Positions 10,051 to 21,379 are shown, numbered from the stretch's first letter. The stretch is 64,000 nt of DNA from Forficula auricularia (GCA_024734495.1 JALMQS010000128.1:19595573-19659572); one strand, 5' to 3'. Made by a program: numbers and translations. The notes: a model not told the origin generated them from the sequence alone.

Positions 10051-10940
10051 ACAATTTTTTTTTTTCAAAAATTAATTTCCATCATAGTAATACATCAGAG
10101 ACCGTCATTTAATAATTATAATTAACGCGTTTTAATTCTGAAAAGTTGAATGTCTACTAATCATCCGACCTCTTTAAATGTAGGTATAGGTATACGTATA
10201 TAGTGGACAAATATTGCAAACGAGTAGATAATTCGAAAGCGAAAAGATTAAGATTAATTGAAAATTGTGCAATATTATTTATCTAGAAATGAAAAATTAA
10301 TTTTTATATTAGAGTGTGGGAAGCAGCCAGGGACCCTATTCCCCTAGAACCCTACCTATTAGGCCCTCTATATTGGCGACACCCCCATTTAACTAAACAG
10401 CAACACATATCTAACTATTATTCAAAAAAGATAAATAATTAAATTAAACCGATTGATTATGTTATATAATCCAAATAAACTACATTCACTCATTTATTTA
10501 TTTATTTATTATTCAAATTTTTAAATTTCATTCTCTATTAATTTATGTTAATTAGATAAAAATTCCGAAATGTCACTTTACTTTCTCTCTCGGAATTATA
10601 TTAAAAATTAAGTGAACTATTTATTTATCTATTAAATATATGGAAAGCGTTTTTGTTTTTTTATCTACATCACCTATTTCTAAATCGCCGCATTTCGCTT
10701 CTAACAAGCAAATAAAAGCCCAGGCGGGTCGGGCTCAAATACCGAGGGTACCGTACCGAGCTTCGATAGGGAATTTTTGTTTATTTAAACAACCACTTGT
10801 TTTGCTTTGATCCAACCATACGATTTATTTATTTTTTATTCAACCAGTTGCCTAATTAAAAAAACCTATACAAATTATTTTCCCAAAATTGTGACCGAGT
10901 TATTATACTACTAAAGGGCATTTGTGCCTGTGTCTGTTTA
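10051..10940. other. No gene seen
   Basis: AT-rich. A GC-richer patch at 10,310-10,380 (GGGAAGCAGCCAGGGACCC) looks like a mobile-element tip but has no recognisable partner. No ORF with protein character was found. Confidence 0.5.
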
Positions 10941-11465
10941 TACACTACTGTGCAAAAATTCGACCCAACAATAAAAACTTTATTAAATAGTAAATAATTA
11001 TTAATTTTTTTACAAGTAACCATAACATTTAATGAAAAACGGCTTATTGCAAGTGTAATTGCCACTTGTTGTTGACTTAGCCCTTGATTAATTAGGCCCA
11101 CAATTTGAACTTCACGAACTTCAGAAATATCCATTTTGTATATTTGTATCTTTCTATCAATGATGCTTAATTCAAAATTATTCATTTTTTGGCTATTTCA
11201 AATGAAATTTGATATTTTATTAAAACTTTATTTAAATGTAAAGTGATATTGAAAAAGTATGATAATTTGTAATTGTATCTTTGAATTTAATTTCACTTTT
11301 TTTATTTTTTTTTATAAAATTCAAAAATTATCAACAATATTTATTGAATATGTTAGTTTAAGAGTTAATGGAACAAATTATATGGTTATTTGTATCAATT
11401 TTAAAAATAATTTCTTATTTAATAAAGTTTTTATTTGTAGCTCGATTTTTTTGCACCGTAGTGTA
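10941..11465 (-). mobile_element. Tc1-like miniature element H1
   Basis: Ends are inverted: TACACTACTGTGCAAAAATTCG at the left and a TTTTTTGCACCGTAGTGTA end at the right, next to TA. The interior keeps a minus-strand peptide with EVQIVGLINQGLSQQQVAI, in the style of the first helix-turn-helix of Tc1-type transposases. The catalytic domain is missing. It is one of five copies (H1-H5) of about 500-530 bp, all internally deleted. Confidence 0.7.
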
Positions 11466-11596
11466 TATTATTTCCGTCCCCCGTGTCTGTATGTCCGTCC
11501 TCCTATAAATTATTTGATTATAACTTTTAAACTGTTTACTTAACGTTAAATTACATTAGAAGCAAAGTCGCAAATTTTTGATATTTTTGTTAAATT

Positions 11597-11735
11597 TTTT
11601 TTGAAATTAACCACACAAAATGGGGGGGGGGGGTCAAAAATGAGAATTCTAGACCTTTCGACCAAAACCATATTCAAATTGGGGGGAGAGTCAAAAATGA
11701 AAATTCTTGCCCTTTGGACCAAACTCAACCAAAAT
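11597..11735 (-). repeat. R1 fragment c
   Basis: Internal R1-like units only (AACCACACAAAATGGGGGG, ACCAAACTCAACCAAAATAT), without either R1 end. Short ORFs here are repeat shadows. Confidence 0.5.
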
Positions 11736-11740
11736 ATTGT

Positions 11741-11841
11741 TTGGAGAGTGGTTGGAGGTGGAGGAGGGTAGAGCGTTTGGGAACCGGAGAAAGGGGTCCA
11801 GGGGGCGAAGCCCCTTGTCTAGCTAGGGGCGTCGTACCTAG
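11741..11841 (+). mobile_element. Candidate Helitron 3' end
   Basis: G-rich lead (GGAGGTGGAGGAGGGTAG) like that before the Helitron-1 end at 16.5-16.8 kb. It then has a GGGGC-GAA-GCCCC hairpin and CTAG at 11,838-11,841 followed by T. Helitrons end in a hairpin then CTRR and insert before T, so this fits, but no 5' end was found. A minus-strand ORF over it is a shadow. Confidence 0.4.
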
Positions 11842-11847
11842 TTTATA

Positions 11848-12348
11848 TACACTCAATTGCAAAAAAATCGATCCACCAATAAAAACTTTATTAAATAGTA
11901 AATCATTTTTAATTTTTTTACAAGTAACCATACATTATTGAAATTATTGCTTATTGCAAGTGTAATTGCCACTTGTCATTGATTTAGTACTTGATTAATT
12001 AGGCACACAATTTGAACTTCACGTACTTGAGAAATACCCATTTTGTATATTTGTATTTTTCTATCAATGATGCTTAATTCAAAATTATTCATTTTATTGA
12101 TATTTAAAATGAAATTTTATCTTTTATTAAAACTTTATTTAAATGTAAAGTGATATTGAAAAAGTATGATCATTTGTAATTGTATCTTTTAATTTAATTT
12201 TACTTATTTTATTTTTTTATAAAATTCAAAAATTATCAAATATGTTAGTTCAAGAGTTAATAGAACAAATTATATGGTTATTTGTAAATTTTTTAAAAAT
12301 AATTAGATATTTAATACAGTTTTTATTGGTATATGCACCATAGGGTAT
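11848..12348 (-). mobile_element. Tc1-like miniature element H2
   Basis: Left end TACACTCAATTGCAAAAAAATCG, interior as in H1 with a disrupted helix-turn-helix frame, right end decayed (GCACCATAGGGTA). It directly follows the candidate Helitron end, which suggests insertion near its tip. Confidence 0.65.
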
Positions 12349-12860
12349 AAATCTATATATGTACATTATTCAAATATTTATTTTTAAACCGATTTAAGAT
12401 AAATTTCGTACAGTTAGATTTTAGGACACAATGGTGGTACAAAATGCGGTCACTCAAAATGTTCGGGTGGGGGCCAGGGGGACGTGTCTTATCTCCATAT
12501 TGACATAATAGATCCCAGAGATAGATATCGCGGTTGATTTTGTTTATTTTTAAATTATTATCGGGTCATTGTAACTAGAATAAAAATATATTTTGAAATA
12601 CATTCTTGATTATTTAATTTAAAGTTATGATTTATTGAAAACAACCATAAAACGTTTATTAATAAATAATCTAATAATTAGGTTCGTGGCTCTAAGCCTT
12701 TTTTCAAAATTGGTTCGAAATTAGATAAAAATTGATCATTGAAATGAATATAATTTAAAATAAATAAAAAAAAAACAAGTCGATATCACTATTTATTTAT
12801 TTATTGAAAACAGGTAGAGCCATTCGGAGAACTTTATTTGATATATAAAAGTAATGGAAA
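12349..12860. other. No gene seen
   Basis: AT-rich with one GC patch at 12,440-12,490 (GGGTGGGGGCCAGGGGGAC) of unknown origin, and A/T runs up to the LINE-A boundary. Nothing coding. Confidence 0.5.
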
Positions 12861-12864
12861 TAAG

Positions 12865-13869
12865 GCTTCCGAATAAATGCTCAGTCATCTCTCCCACGCT
12901 CTTTATTATCTATATTAATGACCTATTAAATCTGCCCTCCAATCCAATACATTGTTACGCTGACGATAGCACCCTCCACAACGCTCAATCCTTACTAGAC
13001 AATCGCGCAAACATAGCCTCCTCAATAAATTCAGATTTAAGCATGCTTAAAAAATGGGGATCCCACAATTTGGTAAACTTTAATGCTGGCAAAACACAGT
13101 GCTGCCTAATTTCTAGGCGCGCAGATAGGAACCTTCCGGACATTTCCTTTGATTCGAGCTCATTGGAATTCCGTAATAAAATATCAATGTTAGGTGTCAC
13201 CTTAGGTTCTGACCTCTCTTGGAATGACCATATTATCTCAGTAGCAAAAGCTGCAGCATGTAAGCTTGGCTTTCTTTTCCGAACCAAACGATTTTTCACC
13301 CCCACTCAACTCCTTATATTATACAAGGCTCAAATTCGCCCCTGTCTTGAATATTGCTCGCATTTGTGGAGAGGAGCCTCCAAGTATTCTCTTAATACCT
13401 CAGAGGCGAGCTATCAGACTGATAGGCGATCCTACATTAACTGACACTCTCGACTCCCTAGCCCATCGTAGATCTGTCTCCGCCCTTTCCCTTTTTTATA
13501 GATACTACCATGGCTTTTGTTCTGACGAAATAAAATCGATAATCCCACCAAAGGCTTCATTTGCGCGAAATACACGATTTTCTAAAATTCAACACCCCTA
13601 CGCGCTTAAACTGGATACTAATCGAACAAAAGCATTCGCCAATTCATTTATCCCTATGACATCTAGAGACTGGAACTCTCTTCCCCCGACCGTCTTTCCA
13701 GCTACTTATAACATTCAATCTTTCAAGACCAGCATCCACAGATACCTTCGACCTCTACCCAATCACTAAATCTCCCCTTATCTTCACATTACAAGGGTCC
13801 ACCACGGACTACAGAGGTTGTACCTTCTTGGTGCAACTTCTTCTTGTATCAATATCATTATAAAAAAAA
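12865..13869 (+). mobile_element. LINE-A: 5'-truncated non-LTR retrotransposon
   Basis: Only the end of the reverse transcriptase, the C-terminal region and the 3' UTR remain. The 3' UTR reads GGACTACAGAGGTTGTACC, CTTGGTGCAAC and TATCAATATCATTATAAAA, then an A tail at 13,861-13,870. A Tc1-like element (H3) begins in the next base. A small LINE-A fragment recurs at 55,491-55,600. The UTR is related in layout to LINE-B but distinct. Confidence 0.85.
12878..13769 (+). pseudogene. LINE-A reverse transcriptase C-terminal half, frameshifted
   Basis: This would copy LINE RNA into DNA at a nicked target. The protein opens inside RT motif 4-5 (SVISPTLFIIYINDLL), then the catalytic box YADDSTLH (YADD at 12,956-12,967). 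The stretch LGVTLGSDLSWNDHI follows, and then a conserved C-terminal part with RRSVSALSLFYRYYHG and SRDWNSLPPTVFP. The first frame runs to 13,444. The true continuation is in a second frame ending at 13,769, so one frameshift lies near 13,385-13,400. The fingers part of the RT, the endonuclease and ORF1 are absent. It belongs to the CR1/Jockey-type non-LTR group; the exact clade is not resolved. Confidence 0.85.
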
Positions 13870-13870
13870 A

Positions 13871-14396
13871 TACACTCTGGTGCAAAAAAATCGACCCACT
13901 AATAAAAACTTTATTAAATAGCAAATTATTTTTAAAATTTTTACAAATATTCATATAATTTGTTGCATTAACTCTTAAACTAACATATTCAATAAATATT
14001 GTTGATAATTTGTGAATTTTATAAAAAAAAAAATAAGTGAAATTAAATTAAAAGATACAATTACAAATTATCATACTTTCTCAATATCCCTTTACATTTA
14101 AATAAAGTTTTAATAAAAGATCAAATTCCATTTGAAATATTAATAAAATGAATAATTTTGAATTAAGCATCATTGATAGTAAGATACAAATATACAAAAT
14201 GAATATTTTTGTAGTTCAAGCAGTTCAAATTGTGTGCCTAATTAATCAAGGGCTAAGTCAACAACAAGTGGCAATTCTACCTACTTGCAATAAGCAATAA
14301 TTTCAATAATTTATGGTTCCTTGTAAATAAATTAAAAATGATTTCCTATTTAATTTAAGTTTTTACTGGTGGGTCGATTTTTTTCACTTCAGTGTA
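13871..14396 (+). mobile_element. Tc1-like miniature element H3
   Basis: Begins TACACTCTGGTGCAAAAAAATC right after the LINE-A tail and ends CACTTCAGTGTA next to TA. Plus-strand orientation of the same interior as H1/H2/H4. It contains the best small transposase N-terminus of the family (next entry). Confidence 0.75.
14148..14300 (+). pseudogene. Tc1-like transposase N-terminal helix-turn-helix fragment
   Basis: A 50-codon frame from ATG at 14,148 to TAA at 14,300, with VQIVCLINQGLSQQQVAI. The I-x-LI-x-QG-x-S pattern matches the first DNA-binding helix-turn-helix of Tc1-family transposases. The rest of the DNA-binding region and the DDE catalytic domain are missing, so no transposition activity is possible. 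Whether a small DNA-binding peptide is made is unknown; no promoter was seen. Confidence 0.6.
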
Positions 14397-14710
14397 TAAT
14401 AAATAAATTTAGAATAATAAAATATTTGCTTAATAATTACTTGGAAATTTTAACCAATATTTATTTATTCATCTATTTTTTATTTGATTCTAAGTCAATA
14501 ATTTTGATGAAATTTTTCTCTAATAGACCATAAAATTGGGCAATAATTTGGATTTATTAGAAACATCTTGACAGTCTAGGCTTACAATACAACGATGAAA
14601 TTGATTAGAAATTATTATTAAAAAAACAATTGCATCATTGGTTGGTAAAGTATTTCACTATCAGCCGCCCTCTTGCTGGCCAGAGGACTCGACGCAGTGG
14701 GTTTTAAGTT
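14397..14710. other. No gene seen
   Basis: AT-rich lead-in to the SatA array, with a GC patch at 14,665-14,700 (CCCTCTTGCTGGCCAGAGG) immediately before it. Confidence 0.5.
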
Positions 14711-15345
14711 TTAGGAAATTTAAATATTTATTTTAAAACCTACTAATACATAGTTCATGACAAATAAAATCTATTAAAATTATGGAATTTAAATTATTAT
14801 TTTAAAACCTACTAATAGTTCATGACAAATAAAATCTATTAAAATTAGGAAATTTAAATTATTATTTTAAAATCTACTAATAGTTCATGACAAATAAAAT
14901 CTATTAAAATTAGGAAATTTAAATTATTATTTCAAAATCTACTAATAGTTCATGACAAATAAAATCTATTAAAATTAGGGAATTTAAATTATTATTTCAA
15001 AATCTGCTAATAGTTCATGACAAATAAAATCTATTAAAATTAGGGAATTTAAATTATTATTTTAAAATCTGCTAATAGTTCATGACAAATAAAATCTATT
15101 AAAATTAGGGAATTTAAATTATTATTTCAAAATCTGCTAATAGTTCATGACAAATAAAATCTATTAAAATTACGGAATTTAAATTATTATTTTAAAACCT
15201 ACTAATAGTTCATGACAAATAAAATCTATTAAAATTAGGGAATTTAAATTATTATTTTAAAATCTACTAATAGTTCATGTCAAATAAAATTTATTAAAAT
15301 TAGGAAATTTAAATTATTATTTTAAAACACACTAATAATTCGCTC
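14711..15345 (+). repeat. SatA: 65-bp tandem satellite array, about 10 copies
   Basis: The marker GTTCATGACAAATAAAATC recurs at 14,753, 14,818, 14,883, 14,948, 15,013, 15,078, 15,143, 15,208 and 15,273 with an exact 65-bp step, plus an edge copy at about 15,338. Unit-to-unit differences are single bases (CCTACTAA/TCTACTAA/TCTGCTAA). Inverted monomers follow at 15,385-15,480. Single or double copies also occur near 3.9, 4.3, 5.25, 6.05, 18.2, 26.5, 41.0 and 42.2 kb. Confidence 0.95.
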
Positions 15346-15480
15346 CCTGGACCCCGCAGTGAGAGCTTAATATTGATAAAATTTTCTAATTTTAATAAAT
15401 TTCATTAGTCAGGGACTATTGGTGGGTTTTAAAAATAATAATTTAAATTTTCTAATTTTAATAGATTTTATTTGTCATAT

Positions 15481-16035
15481 ACTATTTATTACCCGACTAG
15501 AAATTGACCCAATATATATTATTGGGAGCCAATTGGATACTGATAGTTAAGGCTATCCCAACTGGGATCTGATTTACCCAATTTAAAAACTAGTTTTTAG
15601 ATTTCTTTGAATTTTCAACAAAAAAAAAAGTTTGAAAAAGCATTCAAAAAAAGGTGTTAAAAAACAATGTTGAACATTTCGACAAAATTGTAACTGCAAT
15701 TTTCGAAAATAATTTTCCTTGATGATGAAATGTTTTTTCTAACACTTTTTTGAAAATTTCAAACTTTTTTTTGAAAAATCAGAAGAATTTTTCTTACTAT
15801 CTACAGAATTAAAATAATAATAATAATAATAATATTTTTAACGATTTGAAAATTTTCATTTTATTCATTTTTTTTATCGGGCCACATGTTACTTTCACAT
15901 TTATATTCTATAGAATATAATGGGGGAAATATTGCTTCCAGACGGTCCAAGGACCAAGGGAATAAATTGTCTCAACAATTTATGTAAATATTATTATTAA
16001 TATTATTATTATTAATGGGGAACTATTGTATCTTA
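15481..16035. other. No gene seen
   Basis: AT-rich. A (TAA)n tract is at 15,812-15,833. The block TTATATTCTATAGAATATAA at about 15,901-15,920 also occurs, with small changes, near 41,428, marking another dispersed repeat. Confidence 0.5.
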
Positions 16036-16790
16036 TCTACTCTTATTAAACGAGCAAAAATTGTATATTTGTTTATATATATATATATATTTGTATCTTA
16101 GTTCAATTTTGAAAACGGCTCTACCGATTTTGATGAAATTCACGGCTTAGGGGTTTTTGGGATGACAATTCGATCTGTCACGGTCTCATCTTCGACAAAA
16201 TTGTTTTTGATGGGTTTTTCGTAATCAAATTAATTATTCTCAGGTAGACAGATCCAAATCTTGGAGTTTAAAAAAGGTTTTCCTTTTACTATTGTACCCA
16301 GACAGACAATGGGTTGGGTTAATTTTTCTCAAAGGCCTTGGAAAACTATTGTGATTGTGGTGTGTTGTTCTCAAGCATTAACTAAACCCGAACAAAGCTC
16401 GGTCTTCCAGTATATAAGTATTTGTATTTGTATTTTTTTTTAAACGGCTCTAACGATTTTGATGAAACAAACTCTATTAACAAGTTTTGAGGATGAGAAA
16501 GCGATCTTGATGCGGAGCGGGGGTGGATGTGGTGGAGGTGCAGAAGGTGGGGGATCCGGGGGTAGGGCGAGGTTTCGGGGGTGGGGTCGAGCAGAATGGA
16601 GGTGGGGGGTACAGTGGTGGAATACTATATAGATATATTTGTATTTTTTGTAATTTGAAAACGGCTCTCAAATAAAAATCGACCTTTTTATCAGAATTTT
16701 AATTTAAAAATAATATTAAAATAAAGCTTTTAACTGAAGGAAGAAGTTACCGAGCATCGCTCGCTGCCTCCAGGTTCTTTATTTTACTAG
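16036..16790 (+). mobile_element. Helitron-1, non-autonomous, about 755 bp
   Basis: The 5' end is A^TCTACTCTTATTAAACGAGC, then TTTGTATCTTAGTTCAATTT and the AAACGGCTCTACCGATTTTG block typical of insect Helitron leaders. The 3' end has a hairpin (ACCGAGC-ATC-GCTCG) at 16,749-16,763 and CTAG at 16,787-16,790. The base after CTAG is C rather than the usual T, so the junction may be mutated. No Rep/helicase is encoded. The leader occurs again at 17,684 and a related 3' end at 47,185. ORFs across the G-rich interior are shadows. Confidence 0.75.
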
Positions 16791-17254
16791 CTACAATATT
16801 TTGAGAGACGCTAATAGGGTCCAGTTTTCCTTTTTAAACAAAACTTTCAAATTTAATAAACATTCAACTGTATAATAATATATAATGAGTCAATCAAAGA
16901 TTTTAGTGAAAGATTCACAGAAACCGAAACGATGTTTTCTACTAACGAAAATGGAATCCGTTAAGACATTTGTGGCTGGAAATAGGAATGGAATCGGGTA
17001 GAGTCCCGTTTCGGGTTCCAGCCCACAACCGTTCACATTCTAGGGCACAGTAAATAACGAATCGACCAAATGTCAAGATGTTTAAAAATCGACAATTACT
17101 GCCCTGAGGAAATAACGTTTCTAGAAAATAATACAACTTCAAATCAATAGAATAGTTTTGGGATTCTATATCTCTATGTTCACCGACCTCCAGGTTAAAC
17201 GGCTTAACCGATTGATTTGAAATTTGAAACATACACTCCTGAGAGGTCAAGTAA
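16791..17254. other. Unassigned, mobile-element-like DNA
   Basis: A minus-strand 102-codon frame (16,942-17,250) crosses it, but the DNA includes an AACGGCTTAACCGATTGATTT block of the kind found in Helitron-type leaders. I treat the frame as non-coding. No start context or homology was recognised. Confidence 0.4.
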
Positions 17255-17683
17255 CCGGTGTCATTCGTAAAAAGTGAACTTTTAATTCCATAGGGAACTT
17301 TAGCATTTTTTTCTATTCTTATTCCAAGTTCTAATAAAAAACTCTAATTGAAATTTAAATTAAATTTTTTTTTAAACCCGCAAATAGTTTAATATAATAT
17401 ATTCAGCAATTTCTAATTACAACAAATAAAATATAATATAATGTCATTATCGCGAGGAAATGGATATAATATGGAAACATTGAAAAGTAAAGCATTTTGC
17501 TGCTGAAAAATTCTCAAGATGGCGAATTATCGAAATGCTGTCACAAACGGTAAAATTAATTTACCACCAATGACACCAGAGTATGTCAAAAAATTTTATT
17601 CGAAAAATACTATCAATTCAAAAATACGTGTAAGTATAGGGTCTAAAATCAAAAAACCTACTTTACGGCGAAATATATAGATT

Positions 17684-18055
17684 ATTATCTATCTACTCTT
17701 ATTAAACGAGCTAAAATTGTTTGTTTATTTGTTTGTATATTTATTTGTATCTTAGTTCTATTTTGAAAACGGCTCTAACGATTTTGATGAAATTCACGGG
17801 TTAGGGGGTTTTTGGGGTGCCAAATCGACCTGTCACGGTCTCATCTTCAACAAAATTGTTTTTCATGGGTTTTTTGTAATCAAATTAATTATTCTCAGGT
17901 AGACAAATCCCAATCTTAAGGTTTTAAAAAAGGTTTCCCTTTTACTATTGTATCCCAGACAGACAATAGGTTGGGTTAATTCTTTGTTCTCAAAGGCCTT
18001 GAGGAAGTATTGTGATTGTGGTTTTTAACATATTTTGTTCTACCTAAACGTTAGA
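17684..18055 (+). mobile_element. Helitron leader fragment (Helitron-3)
   Basis: Starts TCTATCTACTCTTATTAAAC, preceded by A. It matches Helitron-1 through CAGGTAGACA, CCCAGACAGACAAT and GTGATTGTGG, then diverges with no 3' hairpin. Reverse-complement counterpart at about 26,960-27,195. Confidence 0.7.
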
Positions 18056-18174
18056 AATATTAATCCTTGCTTGAATATAAAATTTCGACAGACTAAAACT
18101 CGGCTCCCTCACTAACATTACTAACACATTAATAAATAAATAAATAAAAAAAATAAAAAAAAAAGTAAGTAGGT

Positions 18175-18390
18175 ACTTAGTGAGTTTTAAAATAATAATT
18201 TAACTTTACTAATTTTAATAAATTTTATTTGTCATGATCCATTAGTGAGTTTTAAAATAATAATTTAACTTTACTAATTTTAATAAATGTTATTTGTCAT
18301 GATCCATTAGTGGGTTTTAAAACAATCATTTAAATTTTCTAATTTTAATAAATTTTATTTGTCATTAACTATTAGTAGGTTTTAAAATTT
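18175..18390 (-). repeat. Three inverted SatA monomers
   Basis: Three head-to-tail 65-bp units in reverse orientation (TTTATTTGTCATGATCCATTAGTG type), preceded by an A/T microsatellite at 18,130-18,165. Confidence 0.85.
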
Positions 18391-18444
18391 AAAAAATAGC
18401 ATCGGGGTCGTTGTGCAAGCCGATTATAATAAGTATAAGTACAT

Positions 18445-19713
18445 ATAACGGGTGAGTTTTTTATCTTTAGACAGTCTTATAACTAAAAAACAGTGCATTA
18501 TATGAAAAAAGTTTCAAATAAAAGTTTATTCATATCAAGGGGGAAACTAAAGTATGCTATTGTTTGTCGACCTAGAACAAGCTTTCAAGGGTATTTCGAT
18601 GTCAAGTTCTGTTTTTTATATAGAAACTTATATGTTTCTGTACATATTCTGAATCTAGAAAAAAAACTGAACAACTTTTATTAGAACTATTTTATTATAC
18701 GACATCAAATAAAAAAAATATTAAATCAATTAGATCTCAAAAAACTCTAATAATTATTTTTAACAATCATTCAATTTAATTATCAAATAATTATGATTAA
18801 ATAATTAATTATTAAATAAATAATTATTAAATCAAAAATTCACAACAATGAAAATAATTGTTTATAATGATCTTAAAACTTCATTATACACAGATTTAAG
18901 AGATTATTTTTTACTTAATAGAACTACTTGTAATTCTTGAGTTTAAAAAAGTTTATTTCTCGTGTCAATCCAGTAGATAGTTATATATTGTATTACTATA
19001 ATAAATAAAAATGGAGCATTTTTTGTTGAAGACAGAATTGAAATGGTCTTAATTTATGAGGTGAATGTGGAAGAAGTGTTATAGGGCTGCCATTGAAATG
19101 GATGCTAATCGTTTTCCTGATAAGAATACACCCTCACAAACTTCACTTTATCGTGTTGTAAATCTGTTTAAAATACAAAACTGGAAATGTAAAGGCTACG
19201 AAGAAACTGAAACAGACCAAAATAACGAAATTGGAACTGGAATTCATTCAGAAGACTTGCAATACACTCATACACTAAAATGTCTCAGAACGGTATCACA
19301 AAATTATTCAATTATTAATTATAATTAAATTATTTATTTAATAATTAAATATTTAATCATTATTATTTGATAATTAAGTTGAATGATTGTTAAAAATTAT
19401 TAATATAATTTTTTTTGAGATTTAATTGATTTAATATTTTAAATGCCGTATAAAAAAATAGTTCTTATAAAAGTTGCTCAGTTTTTTCGTAGATTCAGAA
19501 TATGTACAGAAACATATAGCTTTCTATTTAAAAAAAAGAACTTGATCTCGAAATATCCTTGAAAATTTGTTCTAGAATTCTAGATGAACATACAATAGTG
19601 TAGTTTAGTTTCCCCCTTGATATAAATAAACTTTTATTTGAAACTTTTTTCATATAATGCACTGTTTTTGAGTTATAAGACTGTCTCAAGATAAAAACAA
19701 CTCACCCGGTATA
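18445..19713 (+). mobile_element. E2: DNA transposon with about 370-bp terminal inverted repeats
   Basis: Outer tips are AACGGGTGAGTTTTTTATC on the left and the complement AACTCACCCGGTATA on the right. Arms of about 370 bp (18,450-18,830 and 19,325-19,713) are reverse complements and are the same sequence as the two halves of E1. The unique core (about 18,835-19,325) has a transposase fragment. TA-rich flanks fit a Tc1/mariner-superfamily TA target. Confidence 0.8.
19023..19327 (+). pseudogene. DUF4817-type helix-turn-helix transposase fragment
   Basis: Two frames join into a single N-terminal domain: EDRIEMVLIY in one, then, after a short frameshift near 19,060, RAAIEMDANRFPDKNTPSQT in the next. 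The order (EMV-x-IYG ... AA-x-x-x-x-x-RFP-x-x-x-x-PS) is that of the DUF4817 helix-turn-helix found at the start of many insect DNA-transposon proteins. The DDE catalytic part is absent, and the last about 40 codons have no recognised domain. Inferred role: binding of the long terminal repeats of the E family. A disrupted copy is mirrored at about 25,560-25,850. Confidence 0.65.
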
Positions 19714-20438
19714 GATAGATAGATTTTATGATTTTTTTAGCATGTCTTCTATTCGTAAATTAAATAGTAATACGAATTTGGTTGGGGGTGATTCAAACAT
19801 GGGGGGGGGGGGCAGTTTGTATTTTTGCGCATTCACAAGATCTGACAAGTTCAAGGTCAAAATTTGTTGTTGTTATTTTTTTTGTTAAAAAAAGACGCTA
19901 CTAAATAAATGTACAGTAGTTGTTGTTGTTGTTGTTGTTGTTGTTGCGCAACCATGGTCACATGGTCAAGGTGAATGAAAGATGAAAGGAAAATCTCGTT
20001 CAGGTCAATTTATGCATCTCTCTCAGCCAAGTGAGAAGGCGAAAGTAGCCACAAGGAATTGCTTGATCTCGACAACTGCTCACTCAATACCTACTATAAT
20101 ACATTCCATTCCATTAGGATATTTATTTATTTATTTATTTATTCAATCGTCAATCGTAATCTCAGATTAAATGTTCAAAAACTAATAAAACAAACACAAA
20201 CAGGTGGGGGAACAAACTGGAGCGAAATCAGTCACACATTAAATTAAGTTTCTTTTTTTTTTTTGTTTGTTTAAGTATTCGAAATTTCCAAAAAAATAAA
20301 TAATAATAATCTGTTCTCGAAAATTACATCCTAGTTTCTTTTCTCCATTAGAAACTCATACAAATATTTTTATTATATATTAAAATTGGGAAATTTAAGC
20401 GTGTTTTTCTTTTGATTGTGGTAGAACTAAAATTTAAA
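19714..20438. repeat. Unassigned left-arm DNA with a (GTT)n microsatellite
   Basis: A G-run (19,801-19,812), (GTT)n at 19,917-19,946 and a (TTTA)n at 20,127-20,146. The short ORFs here have no protein character. The right-arm counterpart (24,640-25,140) has fewer GTT/CAA units. Confidence 0.6.
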
Positions 20439-20969
20439 TACACTGAAGTGCAAAAAAATCGACCCACCAATAAAAACTTTATTAAATAGTAAATCATTTT
20501 TAATATTTTTTACAAGGAACAATACATTATTGAAATTATTGCTTATTGCAAGTAGGTAGAATTGCCACTTGTTGTTGACTTGGCCCTTGATTAATTAGGC
20601 ACACAATTTGAACTGCTTGAACTTCAAAAATATTCAATTTTGTATATTTGTATCTTTCTATCAATGATGCTTAATTCAAAATTATTCAATTTATTGATAT
20701 TTTAAATGGAATTTGATCTTTTATTAAAATTTTATTTAAATGTAAAGTGATATTGAAAAAGTATGATAATTTGTAATTGTATCTTTTAATTTAATTTTAC
20801 TTATTTTTTTTTTTTTATAAAATTCAAAAATTATCAACAATATTTATTGAATATGTTAGTTTAAGAGTTAATAAAACAAATTATATGAATATTTGTAAAA
20901 AATTTTAAAAATAATTTGCTATTTAATAAAGTTTTCATTAGTGGGTCGATTTTTTTGCCCCGTAGTGTA
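20439..20969 (-). mobile_element. Tc1-like miniature element H4
   Basis: Left end TACACTGAAGTGCAAAAAAATC, right end TTTTTTGCCCCGTAGTGTA, orientation as H1. The interior helix-turn-helix region is present in decayed form on the minus strand. Its mirror, H5, is in the right arm. Confidence 0.7.
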
Positions 20970-21037
20970 TATACAAAAGCAATAACGCTACAATCCTTAT
21001 TAGTCAAGAAAAATAATTTTTATAAAAAATAAATAAA

Positions 21038-21379
21038 ACCGACTTCAAAAAACTTAAATGCAACAAATAAAATAAAATCCACTAAAAGGTATAAAATAAT
21101 TATTATCTTATTTAGTTACAACTAAACGACGAAATATTAACATGAAATTACTTTTTGAAGTCGGTGCCAAACAAACTATACCTATAAGCAAGCGTACCCG
21201 CCAAACGTACTAAAGTAAGATCCGTCGATTGCGATTCATAAAATGTATATGTTTGGCACCGACTTCAAAAAGTAATTTCATGTTAATATTTCGTCGTTTA
21301 GTTGTAACTAAATTAGATAATTATTTTATACCTTTTAGTGGATTTTATTTGTTGCATTTAAGTTTTTTGAAGTCGGTTT
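21038..21379. mobile_element. G module, copy 2
   Basis: Near-perfect palindrome from ACCGACTTCAAAAAAC to TTTTTTGAAGTCGGTTTT. The inner pair is TGAAGTCGGTGCCAAAC / GTTTGGCACCGACTTCA, and AACTAAACGACGAAATATTA appears in each arm. Confidence 0.8.

Noticed and set aside
14711..15345. CRISPR-like array (regular repeats)
   Set aside because: The 65-bp units are contiguous with no variable spacers, and the DNA is eukaryotic; it is a satellite.
16942..17250. 102-codon minus frame
   Set aside because: Lies in Helitron-leader-like DNA, has no recognisable domain, and ends at the edge of the giant inverted repeat.
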